This document shows, in pieces, positions 8,151 through 16,046 of a stretch of DNA of 64,000 bases (its first letter is position 1; every line of letters begins with the position of its first letter). A program made the position numbers and the translations under genes. A model generated the notes under the pieces. The model did no database searches, was not told the DNA's origin, and was given only the letters and a program-made list of their open reading frames with translations. The DNA is from Anaerolineae bacterium (GTDB lineage Bacteria; Chloroflexota; Anaerolineae; Anaerolineales; UBA11579): assembly GCA_004297445.1 (NCBI GenBank), contig SCUK01000037.1, positions 1 to 64,000 on the forward strand. Direction: 5' to 3'.

Positions 8151-8404
8151 AACAAAACGCTCACGCCGCTTAGGGCGTGAGCGTCACTCACACGGTTCCA
8201 CCTAAGTTAGCCCTCCGGGGAGGACCATCTCATTGGGCCGGTAACGGGGCCAGCCGTTCACCCTACAGGGCACAAGGCCGTTGGGGGTTCCGCTCGCGGG
8301 GGGTGTTCGCCGGTTGCTCCTCAAGGCCGCTTGCAGTCGGTGGCGGGCCTCTCTCTGGGAGGGCGGGGCCGGTTACTCGTCCCGGTCAGTGCGTTTTTCT
8401 ATGT
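8151..8404 (-). promoter_or_regulatory. T-box riboswitch leader of thrS
   Basis: On the minus strand the leader has an AGTA-containing 5' region (GACGAGTAACCGG), several GC-rich stems, and the diagnostic T-box sequence AGGTGGAACCGTG (complement of 8191-8203). This is followed at once by an 11-bp terminator stem and T-run. In this family uncharged tRNA pairs through its acceptor end with the T-box and switches the terminator to an antiterminator. The specifier should be a threonine codon; ACC triplets occur in the expected 3' half of stem I, but I cannot fix which one is used. The leader lies directly upstream of thrS, as expected. Confidence 0.88.
8157..8184 (-). terminator. Intrinsic terminator of the T-box attenuator
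   Basis: A perfect 11-bp stem (8157-8167 with 8174-8184) with a short loop is followed on the minus strand by TTTTGTTTT. It begins seven bases after the T-box motif, the standard arrangement for an attenuator. Confidence 0.9.
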
Positions 8405-8410
8405 CGCCCA

Positions 8411-8438
8411 ATTATACGGCGCAGGGGCTACTTGTCAA
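8411..8438 (-). promoter_or_regulatory. Consensus housekeeping sigma promoter for the thrS T-box leader
   Basis: On the minus strand TTGACA (complement of 8433-8438) and TATAAT (complement of 8411-8416) are both exact consensus hexamers, with a 16-base spacer. Transcription would start near 8404, about 465 bases ahead of the thrS ATG, and run through the T-box leader. Confidence 0.85.
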
Positions 8439-8455
8439 GCGGTGCGAACGGCCGC

Positions 8456-8671
8456 TCAGTCTTCGGTATGGTACTTGAAAGAAACTTTGAGCTTGGTGCG
8501 ATATTGGGAGACTTTGCCGTCCTCAATCTGCATGTCCAACTGCACGACTTCAGCGATGCGCAGGTCTTTCAGGCTCTTGGAGGCCGTCTTGACTGCGGCG
8601 GCGGCGGCCTTCTCCCAGGATTCGGTGCTGGTGCCGACCAATTCGATGACCTTGTATACACTTTCCGTCAT
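8456..8671 (-). CDS. Dodecin, flavin-storage protein
   Basis: A 71-residue protein matching the dodecin family: a small beta-alpha-beta-beta fold that assembles as a hollow dodecamer and buffers free flavin (FMN/riboflavin). The family pattern is clear: VYKVIELVGTS at the N-terminus, the helix containing W19 and AAAAAV, then VVQLDMQIEDGKV and the last strand YRTKLKVSFKY. A good ribosome binding site (GAAAGGAAAA) precedes the ATG. It appears to be a single-gene unit between the thrS promoter and the GNAT gene. Confidence 0.93.
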   Translation of the reverse strand: MTESVYKVIELVGTSTESWEKAAAAAVKTASKSLKDLRIAEVVQLDMQIEDGKVSQYRTKLKVSFKYHTED

Positions 8672-8724
8672 GGCGTTTTCCTTTCAATGGGGACCTTTGG
8701 GGTAATTCGATTGTAGCATGTGTG

Positions 8725-9195
8725 TCAAGAGGGGTTCTGGAGAGCAATCTCCATCAGCGGAATCATCAGGCCGGGGACGATGTGCGAAGGCGTGGAGCCG
8801 ATGACGCGCGCGCCGAGATGTTCGTAGAACAGGCGGGCGTTAGGGTCGGATTCCCAGCGCATGAGGGCAAAACCGTGCTGGCGGGCGTGGGCGCAGACAT
8901 GATTCCACAAGTCGCGGCCGACACCCTGTCCGATGAATTCCGGCTCGATGAACAGGTCTTCCAGCCAGGCATGGTCGCGGCGGTCAGCCAGGCTGGCGAA
9001 GCCGGCCAATATCCCACCGGTTTCTGCCACGAACACCCAGTCAGTGACGATTTGGCCTTCGGTCACTGTCAGCACCCGGCGCGCCACGGCCATGAAATCA
9101 GCATCGTAGCCCCAATGGGCCTTGGAGCGGTGCAGCAACTCCTGCAGGGCGGCGGCTTCGCCCGGCCAGGCGCGGCGGATGGTGATTTCTAGCAT
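8725..9195 (-). CDS. GNAT-family N-acetyltransferase
   Basis: A 156-residue acetyl-CoA-dependent acetyltransferase. The core acetyl-CoA-binding motif is EPEFIGQGVGRDLWNHVCA (Q/RxxGxG/A type), followed by the strand ALMRWESDPNARLFYEHLGA typical of GNAT motif B. The start at 9195 (MLEITIRRAW) is preferred over an upstream ATG at 9261, because the longer version would translate through the terminator hairpin at 9221-9248. The acceptor substrate cannot be predicted. Confidence 0.85.
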   Translation of the reverse strand: MLEITIRRAWPGEAAALQELLHRSKAHWGYDADFMAVARRVLTVTEGQIVTDWVFVAETGGILAGFASLADRRDHAWLEDLFIEPEFIGQGVGRDLWNHVCAHARQHGFALMRWESDPNARLFYEHLGARVIGSTPSHIVPGLMIPLMEIALQNPS

Positions 9196-9220
9196 GCGCG
9201 GGATTATACCCAGCCAAAAA

Positions 9221-9248
9221 GAAAGACCCCGGATTTCCGGGGTCTTTC
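9221..9248 (-). terminator. Intrinsic terminator after the propeller lipoprotein
   Basis: A perfect 12-bp stem, GAAAGACCCCGG (9221-9232) with CCGGGGTCTTTC (9237-9248), and a 4-base loop. On the minus strand it is followed by TTTTT, ending the transcript of the lipoprotein gene that stops at 9276. Confidence 0.9.
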
Positions 9249-9275
9249 GACATCTGGTCATTCAAAGGAAACGAG

Positions 9276-11384
9276 TTACTGGCGCACCTGCCACTGTTGA
9301 ATGCCTTCAGGGGTGAGGATATTGAGCGTGAGGCCATCCGCAGAGAGGGCGAGGCCATGAACCTCAACGCCCAGGTCCGCCAGAAGCGCGCCGGTGGCGG
9401 CATCAAACACCTGGTCGTCCACCACAATCAGGCCGCCGGCAAACAGCACAACCGGCGCATCGAAGCTGGAGAATTCCTGGCCTTCGGTCGAGAGGGTGAA
9501 CACCTTGCCGTCGGCATCGGCTTCCAGCGCCAGCAGTACCTGGCCATCCGCCACGCTCACGAGCGTGCCATCCTGCAACAACAGGGCGCTGCCGTCCGTG
9601 GAGAAGACCATCGGCTGGCAGGTTGCATCCAGGGCGGCTGACGAAGCGGCATAATTCTTATAGGTGATCGCGCTGTCGCCAAGGATACAGGTCGCGTGGG
9701 CATCGCCGGTTGGGCTGAGAACGGTAAAGTTGTTGGGGTCGGTACTGGAGAACAATACGCTTTCCGGGTCTTCCGCAGAGAGGATGCGCTGGGAATTGCT
9801 GGTACCGCCCTTGTAACACATGAGTGTGGCGCCGGCCGCGTCCGCCGTGCAGCGGCTCAGGCCGTAGGTGGTATAGGTGACCATCCCACTGGCGAGGTCC
9901 CAGAAATCCAACTGCTCGGTGAAGTCCCATATATTGCCATGCTGGATGAAACCCTCCGAGGCCAGCCGGTTTCCCGCCAGCAGCCAGCCTCCCGAAGCAT
10001 TCGTCAATTTCAGCGGGTGGGCAAATTCGCCCGTCAGGCTGGCACTGATAAGGTCATAAATATAGACGCCGTTCACGGTCGTCCATGTGACCTTCTGGCC
10101 GTCAGCGCTGAGGATGCTGTCCCCGCCCACGGTATAGGTCTCGGAGGAAGTCAGCAGGGCGCCATCCGTCTGGTCATGCAGGTACAGGCTGGCATCGTTC
10201 TTAATGAGCAGGAACGCCGAGCCATCCGGCGCGCCCATACCCCCCAGAAGCTCACTTTCCGCATAGCCCTGGAAGCTGAATTTTTGTTCGCCGGTGAGGA
10301 AACTCTGCACCGATACGTGGTTCGAAATTTGAAAATACGGGCTGTTGAACGGATCCACTCCGACGATGTTCACGCCCTGCGGCCAGGCGCCGACCGTGTT
10401 TTGCCAGAAGCCGATGCCGGTGTCCGGGTTGCCGGGGATGAGATAGCCGGTGAGGTAACTGCCGGAATCACGGCAGGTTGTGCCATCGCAACCGCGCTCC
10501 GTCGTGAAGCCGTTGGGCTGAGTAAAGACGACTTCCCAGGTCGTCATGTCCACCGTGTAGATGCCGTTGAAGTCGCGGTAGATAAGATATTTTCCGTCGC
10601 CAGAGACAACGCCGCCGTTATACGTCTGTACGGCAAAGGCGACTTCACCCGTGGCGGCATCAAAGATCACAAGCCTATCGTCATTGTGTAAAAGGATATG
10701 TCTTCCATCCGCCGTGAAATACAAGGCTGCCAAGTTATCATTGTTCTCCTTGCCGGTCGGCAGGCTTGTGACCGTACCGCTTGCCAGATCGGTCAGCACA
10801 AGGCTATCCGGACCGCCCAGCCGGACGGACTGCGTGCCGGTGGGGCTGAGGCTGAAGTTGTCGCTGAGGTCTATTTCAATCCCGGTAGCTTCGCTTTCGC
10901 CGCTGGCGGGGTCAACCAATACCAGCAGGCCGCTCTGGGCAATGCCAATGCGGCCGTCGAGCATCACGTTAAGCAGCGAACCGGGGTAGGAGGCCACATG
11001 GCTGAGGTCAGCGGCCGAAAGCACATCCACGCCAAGGTTGGTCCCGAGCACAATGTATTGGCCATCCGGAGTATAGGCTCCCAGGCCGTTGGGCGCCGCG
11101 GAGTCGGTATCCAGGATGGGTTGGCGCGGCAGTTCCACCAGACCGGCGTATTCCAGGCCGGCGGCGTTGGCAGCGCTGATGACCTGCGGAACAGGTTCGG
11201 GTGTGGGGGAAGGCTCCGGCGTGGCAGTGGATTCCGGGGCCGCGGTAGCGGCCGCTGGAGCCTTGGTGGCGGTGGATTCGGTATCCGTGCCGGAGCCCGA
11301 ATCCACTGACGTGGGACTGCTGCAGGCTGCAAGAAGCAGCACGAACAACAGTCCGGCAGAGGTAGCCATGATCCTGCTTTTCAT
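9276..11384 (-). CDS. Large lipoprotein with beta-propeller (WD40/YVTN-like) repeats
   Basis: A 702-residue exported protein. The signal peptide ends in the lipobox LAAC with C21 as lipidation site, and a low-complexity Ser/Thr/Ala/Pro-Glu linker runs to about residue 68. The rest is built of repeated strands of the type 'YTPDGQYIVLGTN', 'FTADGRHILLHNDD', 'LSADGQKVTWTT' and 'FSTDGSALLLQDG', the hallmark of cytochrome-cd1/WD40-type propeller blades. At least eight to ten blades can be counted, so one or two propellers. It is anchored on the outer face of the membrane; the ligand is unknown. It has its own promoter (11466-11493) and terminator. Confidence 0.85.
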   Translation of the reverse strand: MKSRIMATSAGLLFVLLLAACSSPTSVDSGSGTDTESTATKAPAAATAAPESTATPEPSPTPEPVPQVISAANAAGLEYAGLVELPRQPILDTDSAAPNGLGAYTPDGQYIVLGTNLGVDVLSAADLSHVASYPGSLLNVMLDGRIGIAQSGLLVLVDPASGESEATGIEIDLSDNFSLSPTGTQSVRLGGPDSLVLTDLASGTVTSLPTGKENNDNLAALYFTADGRHILLHNDDRLVIFDAATGEVAFAVQTYNGGVVSGDGKYLIYRDFNGIYTVDMTTWEVVFTQPNGFTTERGCDGTTCRDSGSYLTGYLIPGNPDTGIGFWQNTVGAWPQGVNIVGVDPFNSPYFQISNHVSVQSFLTGEQKFSFQGYAESELLGGMGAPDGSAFLLIKNDASLYLHDQTDGALLTSSETYTVGGDSILSADGQKVTWTTVNGVYIYDLISASLTGEFAHPLKLTNASGGWLLAGNRLASEGFIQHGNIWDFTEQLDFWDLASGMVTYTTYGLSRCTADAAGATLMCYKGGTSNSQRILSAEDPESVLFSSTDPNNFTVLSPTGDAHATCILGDSAITYKNYAASSAALDATCQPMVFSTDGSALLLQDGTLVSVADGQVLLALEADADGKVFTLSTEGQEFSSFDAPVVLFAGGLIVVDDQVFDAATGALLADLGVEVHGLALSADGLTLNILTPEGIQQWQVRQ

Positions 11385-11465
11385 TCAGTTGTCCTTTTAT
11401 GGAGGCCCGTGGTTTCCGGCCAAGCCTCCCGCTCAGCCAGAAATACAGACAAAGTCTGTGCGGAT

Positions 11466-11493
11466 ATTGTAGGCCGGAAATCGCTTTCGTCAA
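11466..11493 (-). promoter_or_regulatory. Sigma70-type promoter of the propeller lipoprotein
   Basis: On the minus strand TTGACG (complement of 11488-11493) and TACAAT (complement of 11466-11471) are separated by 16 bases. The predicted start is about 75 bases before the lipoprotein ATG, which has AAAGGAC as its ribosome binding site. Confidence 0.65.
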
Positions 11494-11552
11494 TCCGCAA
11501 CTTGCCGCTTAGCTTCCTGTATAATGCCGCAAAACCAAGACCAACTGCGCCT

Positions 11553-12152
11553 ATGGAAACCGCTAACAACACCCCTGCATTGCTGGCCGGCGTGGCCGCC
11601 GGCGAAATTGGCTTGCTGGTGTTCCTGACGATTCACCACTTCACCATCAGACCGATCTGGTTCATCCTGCTGCCGGGCGCGGCCATCGCCGCGGTCAGCG
11701 GCGCGGCGGTGGGTTGGGCATTCCACATCCTGCGGCCGACCCTGCCACAGAATATCTGGCTGGCCTCGTTGATGCTGGCAGGGCTACTCACACTTACCCA
11801 GGTTCCCGGCTTCCTGCTCGGAGCCGTACGCGAGCCACTGATTGATATGACCACAGCCACGCTTTTGCCCGGTAAAGGGCAAGCCGCATTTATGGCGTTC
11901 TTCCTGGAGCTGTTCCTGACAGCAGCGCTGGTGGGCGGACTAATTGGCTGGGGATTGGCGCGCGAGGCCCGTTCCGCGGGGGTCATGGCGCTGGCAGCCG
12001 TACTTTTCGCGCTGGGGCCGGGTCACAATATCCCGTTTTTCGCGGGCACATCTGGAGCAGGCAAGATGTGGATGCTCATGGGAGCATTCATCACAGCAGC
12101 GGCGCTGGCTTTTCCGGCGGCTTTGACTCTTTTCACTCGACTGGATAACTGA
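11553..12152 (+). CDS. Integral membrane protein of unknown function
   Basis: A 199-residue protein with about five to six hydrophobic helices (near residues 10-28, 33-58, 70-92, 110-135, 142-160 and 172-193). The start at METANNTP is chosen because the frame upstream has no hydrophobic or structured sequence and overlaps the divergent promoter. A TATAAT (11520-11525) lies 28 bases before the ATG. I do not recognise a family. It converges with the following minus-strand gene with only 16 bases between stops. Confidence 0.7.
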   Translation: METANNTPALLAGVAAGEIGLLVFLTIHHFTIRPIWFILLPGAAIAAVSGAAVGWAFHILRPTLPQNIWLASLMLAGLLTLTQVPGFLLGAVREPLIDMTTATLLPGKGQAAFMAFFLELFLTAALVGGLIGWGLAREARSAGVMALAAVLFALGPGHNIPFFAGTSGAGKMWMLMGAFITAAALAFPAALTLFTRLDN

Positions 12153-12168
12153 TTCAGGAGAACAGGGG

Positions 12169-12723
12169 TTAGCGTTTCTTCTTCCACGCCCCGGCGTACT
12201 TCTTGCGAAGCTTGGGGTCGGACTCAAGCTCAATCCATGCCAGCGCGCTGATCTTAAATTTCTCGTCGGAAACGGCATCATGCAGAGCGCGCATCGTCAC
12301 GTGGATGTCATAGCGAGTGAGCGCGCCGTTCTTTTCCTTGGCGCATTCGTCGTAGCGGGTTTTGAGTCCTTTGAGCAACAAGGTGCGATGTTCCTCACCG
12401 GCCAGCCCCACGCGCCAGATGGATTGCATGGTGTGGCGAGCGGTGACGAAACGCTCATCGCGGGTGACGTTCAACAGGGCTTTGAAATCCTTGAGGATGC
12501 GCCCGTCCGGGTCGCTGATGGCAAGGCGGGAGAGCAGTTGCCCGGCGATGGCGCGGTTGTGGTTATCAGCATGAGTGAGGTTGGCCACGACCACATCCCA
12601 GACCGCATAGGCCCAGTCCACCGGCTGCTCGGCGGCCTGCATTACAAAGGCATAGGCCGCATTCTGAGCGTCGCGGTCGGTGGTCCACAAGTTATCCAGA
12701 TGCGTTTGCAGGGTCTTGTCCAT
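12169..12723 (-). CDS. Alpha-helical HEAT-like protein of unknown function
   Basis: A 184-residue, soluble, helix-rich protein. Segments such as ANLTHADNHNRAIAGQLLSR and the following helical pairs resemble HEAT repeats of DNA-alkylation-repair-like scaffolds, but no catalytic residue set is visible. The start at 12723 (MDKTLQTHL) is preferred because an AGGAG box lies about 8 bases upstream; an in-frame ATG seven codons earlier lacks one. The C-terminus is strongly basic (KKYAGAWKKKR). Function unknown. Confidence 0.7.
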   Translation of the reverse strand: MDKTLQTHLDNLWTTDRDAQNAAYAFVMQAAEQPVDWAYAVWDVVVANLTHADNHNRAIAGQLLSRLAISDPDGRILKDFKALLNVTRDERFVTARHTMQSIWRVGLAGEEHRTLLLKGLKTRYDECAKEKNGALTRYDIHVTMRALHDAVSDEKFKISALAWIELESDPKLRKKYAGAWKKKR

Positions 12724-12851
12724 TGGGGTCTCCTTGGTGAGCAAGCCGATTCTAATGCTGCTGCCCTGTCGGCGCCGTCTCCTGAGACCTCTGTCAAGTT
12801 TCGCAAGTCCACCTTAAACACACAAACCGCTTGCGGCGGTTTGTGGCTGTG

Positions 12852-12925
12852 TGGGCGGGATAGGGCTCGAACCTACGACCTTTGCGATGTCAACGCAATG
12901 CTCTAACCAACTGAGCTACCCGCCC
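12852..12925 (-). tRNA. tRNA-Val (anticodon GAC)
   Basis: The minus strand folds into a complete cloverleaf: acceptor GGGCGGG/CCCGCCC, D-arm GCTCAGTTGGTTAGAGC, anticodon stem TTGCG/CGCAA around loop TTGACAT (anticodon GAC), variable region, and T-arm with GGTTCGAGCCC. The CCA end is not encoded. It sits alone in the 291-base gap before asnB. Confidence 0.95.
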
Positions 12926-13014
12926 GAGTTCTGTTGCAGGGCTGGGATTATACCCGCGCGTATGGGAGATGACAAGGTAAAAAATGAGAAGTTAACACGT
13001 AGTCGGGGGATGCG

Positions 13015-14907
13015 TCACAGGTTGACCTGCTGCTTCCACTCCGCCAGCATCACGAGGGCATACAGGCGTTTGCCGTGGTCGGCGCGGCCGCGCCGGTGCT
13101 CCTCCAGCAGGCGAACGAGTGCGGCCGAGTCGAACCAGCCGGAAAGCGGGCCGCGGGAGTCGAGCAGACGGTCACGCGCCCAATTGTGCAATGGCCCGCG
13201 CAGCCAGGCGGCAACCGGGATGCCGAAGCCCTGTTTGCCGCGGGCAAGAATCTCCGGCGGCAGCAGGTCTTTGAACGTTTCGCGAAGTATCCACTTGCCC
13301 GTGCGGCCGCGTAGTTTGTATTGCACGGGCAAACGAGCGGCCCAGGCGGCCAGTTCATGGTCCAGAAATGGCGAGCGGCCTTCGAGGGAGGCGGCCATCG
13401 TCATGCGGTCGGCTTTGACCAGCAGATCACCGGGCAGGTAGGTGGCGTTGTCGGCGTAGAGGGTGCGGTCGAGGCGGTGACGGGCGGGCGCGGCCTGCCA
13501 GGCGGCGGACTGGAGGGTCTCAGCGCGGCGCAGGTCGAGGGTGTGCTGCGCGTCCGCGGTCCACAGGGCTTGTTTCTGGACCGGCGAGAAATACGAACCC
13601 CAGCGCAACAGACTGGCGCGCGGATCAATCTGGGCAAGGGTTTCCAGACGCTTGAGGCCGTTAATCAGGCTGCCGCCAACGGGCTGCTCGCCGCGGTCCG
13701 GCAACCGGCGCAGGGCGGCGGGCAACAGGCCGCGGGTGAGCGCGCCGGGCAGTTTGAGGTAGGCATCCGCCCAGGGGTCGAGCCAGTAACGCCAATAGCC
13801 GGCAAAGGCCTCGTCACCGCCATCGCCATTGAGCGCCACGGTGACATGCTCGCGAGTGAGTCTGGAGAGATGCAACAGCGGCAGGGCAGAGGGGTCGGCG
13901 AAGGGTTCGCCGATGTGGCGGGTGACTTCCGCCAGCGTGGCGAGGATATCGCCAAACGTCAGGGTGAACTCGTGGTGGTCTGCCCCGTAGCGTTCGGCCA
14001 CGCGGCGGGCGTGCGGCAGTTCGGAGAAGTTCGTCTCCTCAAACCCGGCCGAGAAAGTCTTGACCGGCTTGCCCATCAGCCCGGCCATCAACGCCACGAT
14101 GATGCTGCTGTCGATGCCGCCGCTCAAATGCGCGCCGAGCGGCACTTCACTCAACAGGCGCATGCGCACAGCCTCGGTCAGCAGGTGGCGGAGTTCGGCC
14201 ATCAGGTCCGGCAGGGGGGCTGTGTGCTTGGGCTCGTAGGAGACATCCCAGTAACGCTCAATGCGCAGGACGCCGTCCTGCCAGGTGAGGCGGTGGGCGG
14301 CAGGCAGCTTGAAGATGCCGTGGTAAGGCGTGGAGGGTTCGGGGATGTATTGCAGGCTCAGGTAGTCGTCGATGGCCTGCAGGTCAATCTCCGGGCGGCG
14401 CGGCAGAGCAGAGAGCAGGGCGGGCAGTTCAGAGGCGAAGTACAGCGTACCGTCCTGGACCGAGTAATAAAAAGGCTTCTTGCCGAGGCGGTCACGGGCG
14501 GCCAGCAAACGGCCACGCTTTTCATCCCACAGGGCAAAGGCGAACATGCCGCGCAGATGGGTGACGCAGTCATCACCGTGGTCTTCGTAAAGATGCAGGA
14601 TGCACTCGGTATCGGTGCGGGTGCGAAAAGAATGGCCGCGCCCTTCCAGGCCGCGAATCATTTCCGGGAAGTTGTAGCATTCGCCGTTGTACACAATCCA
14701 CAGGGTCTGGTCTTCATTGGCGATGGGCTGGTCGCCGCCAGCAACATCAATGATGGCGAGACGGCGCATGGCGAGGCCGACGCCGGGGCGCACATAGAAC
14801 CCATCCCCATCCGGGCCGCGGTGGGCGATGCAGGCATTCATGCCGCGCAGGGCGGCTTCATCCACCGGGGCGCGGCCCGAAGAGGCCATGCCGCAGATGC
14901 CGCACAT
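13015..14907 (-). CDS. asnB: Asparagine synthase (glutamine-hydrolysing) type amidotransferase
   Basis: A 630-residue AsnB-family enzyme. C2 of MCGICG is the glutaminase nucleophile of the N-terminal class II amidotransferase domain (1-200), with R/N residues in AMRRLAIID and YNGECYNF. The synthetase domain has the ATP-pyrophosphatase loop LSGGIDSS near residue 265 and GDGGDEAFAGY near 360. It is the last gene of the polysaccharide operon and overlaps the upstream glycosyltransferase by ATGA. AsnB homologs in such loci commonly amidate uronic-acid sugars rather than make asparagine, which is a plausible role here; a true asparagine synthase remains possible. Confidence 0.88.
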   Translation of the reverse strand: MCGICGMASSGRAPVDEAALRGMNACIAHRGPDGDGFYVRPGVGLAMRRLAIIDVAGGDQPIANEDQTLWIVYNGECYNFPEMIRGLEGRGHSFRTRTDTECILHLYEDHGDDCVTHLRGMFAFALWDEKRGRLLAARDRLGKKPFYYSVQDGTLYFASELPALLSALPRRPEIDLQAIDDYLSLQYIPEPSTPYHGIFKLPAAHRLTWQDGVLRIERYWDVSYEPKHTAPLPDLMAELRHLLTEAVRMRLLSEVPLGAHLSGGIDSSIIVALMAGLMGKPVKTFSAGFEETNFSELPHARRVAERYGADHHEFTLTFGDILATLAEVTRHIGEPFADPSALPLLHLSRLTREHVTVALNGDGGDEAFAGYWRYWLDPWADAYLKLPGALTRGLLPAALRRLPDRGEQPVGGSLINGLKRLETLAQIDPRASLLRWGSYFSPVQKQALWTADAQHTLDLRRAETLQSAAWQAAPARHRLDRTLYADNATYLPGDLLVKADRMTMAASLEGRSPFLDHELAAWAARLPVQYKLRGRTGKWILRETFKDLLPPEILARGKQGFGIPVAAWLRGPLHNWARDRLLDSRGPLSGWFDSAALVRLLEEHRRGRADHGKRLYALVMLAEWKQQVNL

Positions 14908-16046
14908 CAGCCGCGCCCTTCCTGCGCCTTGCGGCCAAGGTCCAGATAGGCTTCGGCCACGCGTGCCAACGTGTACTCGGCGTGGACGCGGGCGAAGGCG
15001 GCGGCGCCCAGCGCACGGCGGCGGGCGGCATCGGGAATCAATTCGGCCAGCGCGGCACGCAGCGCGGCAACATCTTCCGGCGGCACGAGCAGGCCGGTCT
15101 GGCCCTCCAGCACCAATTCCTCATTGCCGGCGATACGCGTGGCGATGACCGGCAGGCCGGAGGCCATGGCTTCGAGCACGGCGTTGGGCATGCCTTCGTC
15201 ACGCGAGGGGTAGACGAACAGATTGGCGCGACGCAGGTGAGCGATCACCTCCACACGCGACAGCCAACCGGGGAAGCGGACACGCTCGGCGTAGCCAAAC
15301 TCAGCCGCCATGCGCTGCAGGTCCGCGGTGCGCGGGCCATCGCCCACAATCGTGAGCCGCCAGTCCAGGTGCTTGAGGTCTGCCAGCGCCTTGAAGAGCA
15401 AATCCAATCCCTTTTGATAGACAACGCGCCCGGTGAAAATCAATTCAGGAGCATTCCAATCGCGATCGCCGGCCGGGTCGGCGTGGGCATCCACCCCATT
15501 GGGGATGATGGCGACTTCCTGAGACGGCTCAAAGGCGACGGCCATGGCGCGCAGGCCGCGACTGTTGGCGACCACAGCCGCGGCGCGCCGCCATACAAAA
15601 CGGATGATGGGCGCGCCAAGTCGGTGAAAGGTCTTGAAGTCATACTTGCGGAAACCGGGCACATCACCGCCGCGCAGGGAGACGATAAACGGTACTTTGT
15701 ACAGCGCTTTCATTACCCAGGCGGCCGGCCCGCTGGGGATGCCGAAATAAGCGATGGTGAAATCCGGGCAACCCAGGCGCACTACATAGAAACACGCCAG
15801 GACCATGAACGCCAGTTGTTCAAGCGCATCCGAACGGTCCGCAGAACGGCGGAAAGGCACCCGCCGCAGCACATTGACTCCGTCCTCCTCCCGGTCGGTC
15901 GGCAGGCCGCGAAAACGGGTGGTAAGTACTGTCACCTGGTGGCCCTGCGCCACTAATGTACGCGCCAAGTGGGCGCTGGCGGTGCCGGCGCCGCCGCCCA
16001 CGGGCGGGTACTCGCTGTTAATTATCAGGACGCGGGTTGAAGACAT
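14907..16046 (-). CDS. Glycosyltransferase family 4
   Basis: A 379-residue GT-B fold retaining glycosyltransferase. The N-terminal domain starts with the acceptor-side loop PVGGGAGTASAHLA. The C-terminal nucleotide-sugar domain has ELIFTGRVVYQKGLDLLFKA and the E-x7-E signature in SRDEGMPNAVLEAMASGLP. It probably adds one sugar to a lipid-linked oligosaccharide on the cytoplasmic face. Its start overlaps the upstream membrane-protein gene by 29 bases and its stop overlaps asnB by 4, so expression is coupled. Confidence 0.9.
   Translation of the reverse strand: MSSTRVLIINSEYPPVGGGAGTASAHLARTLVAQGHQVTVLTTRFRGLPTDREEDGVNVLRRVPFRRSADRSDALEQLAFMVLACFYVVRLGCPDFTIAYFGIPSGPAAWVMKALYKVPFIVSLRGGDVPGFRKYDFKTFHRLGAPIIRFVWRRAAAVVANSRGLRAMAVAFEPSQEVAIIPNGVDAHADPAGDRDWNAPELIFTGRVVYQKGLDLLFKALADLKHLDWRLTIVGDGPRTADLQRMAAEFGYAERVRFPGWLSRVEVIAHLRRANLFVYPSRDEGMPNAVLEAMASGLPVIATRIAGNEELVLEGQTGLLVPPEDVAALRAALAELIPDAARRRALGAAAFARVHAEYTLARVAEAYLDLGRKAQEGRG

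Noticed and set aside
8191-8404. Leader peptide attenuator for thrS
   Set aside because: There is no short frame with a run of threonine codons, and the T-box motif is explicit.
9196-9261. N-terminal extension of the GNAT gene from an ATG at 9261
   Set aside because: It would be translated from the terminator hairpin DNA and aligns with nothing in the family; the ATG at 9195 gives a normal start.
13321-14949. A 542-codon open frame antisense to asnB
   Set aside because: It has low-complexity Gly/Gln/Arg-rich translation, no recognisable domain and exactly mirrors a well-conserved gene in GC-rich DNA.
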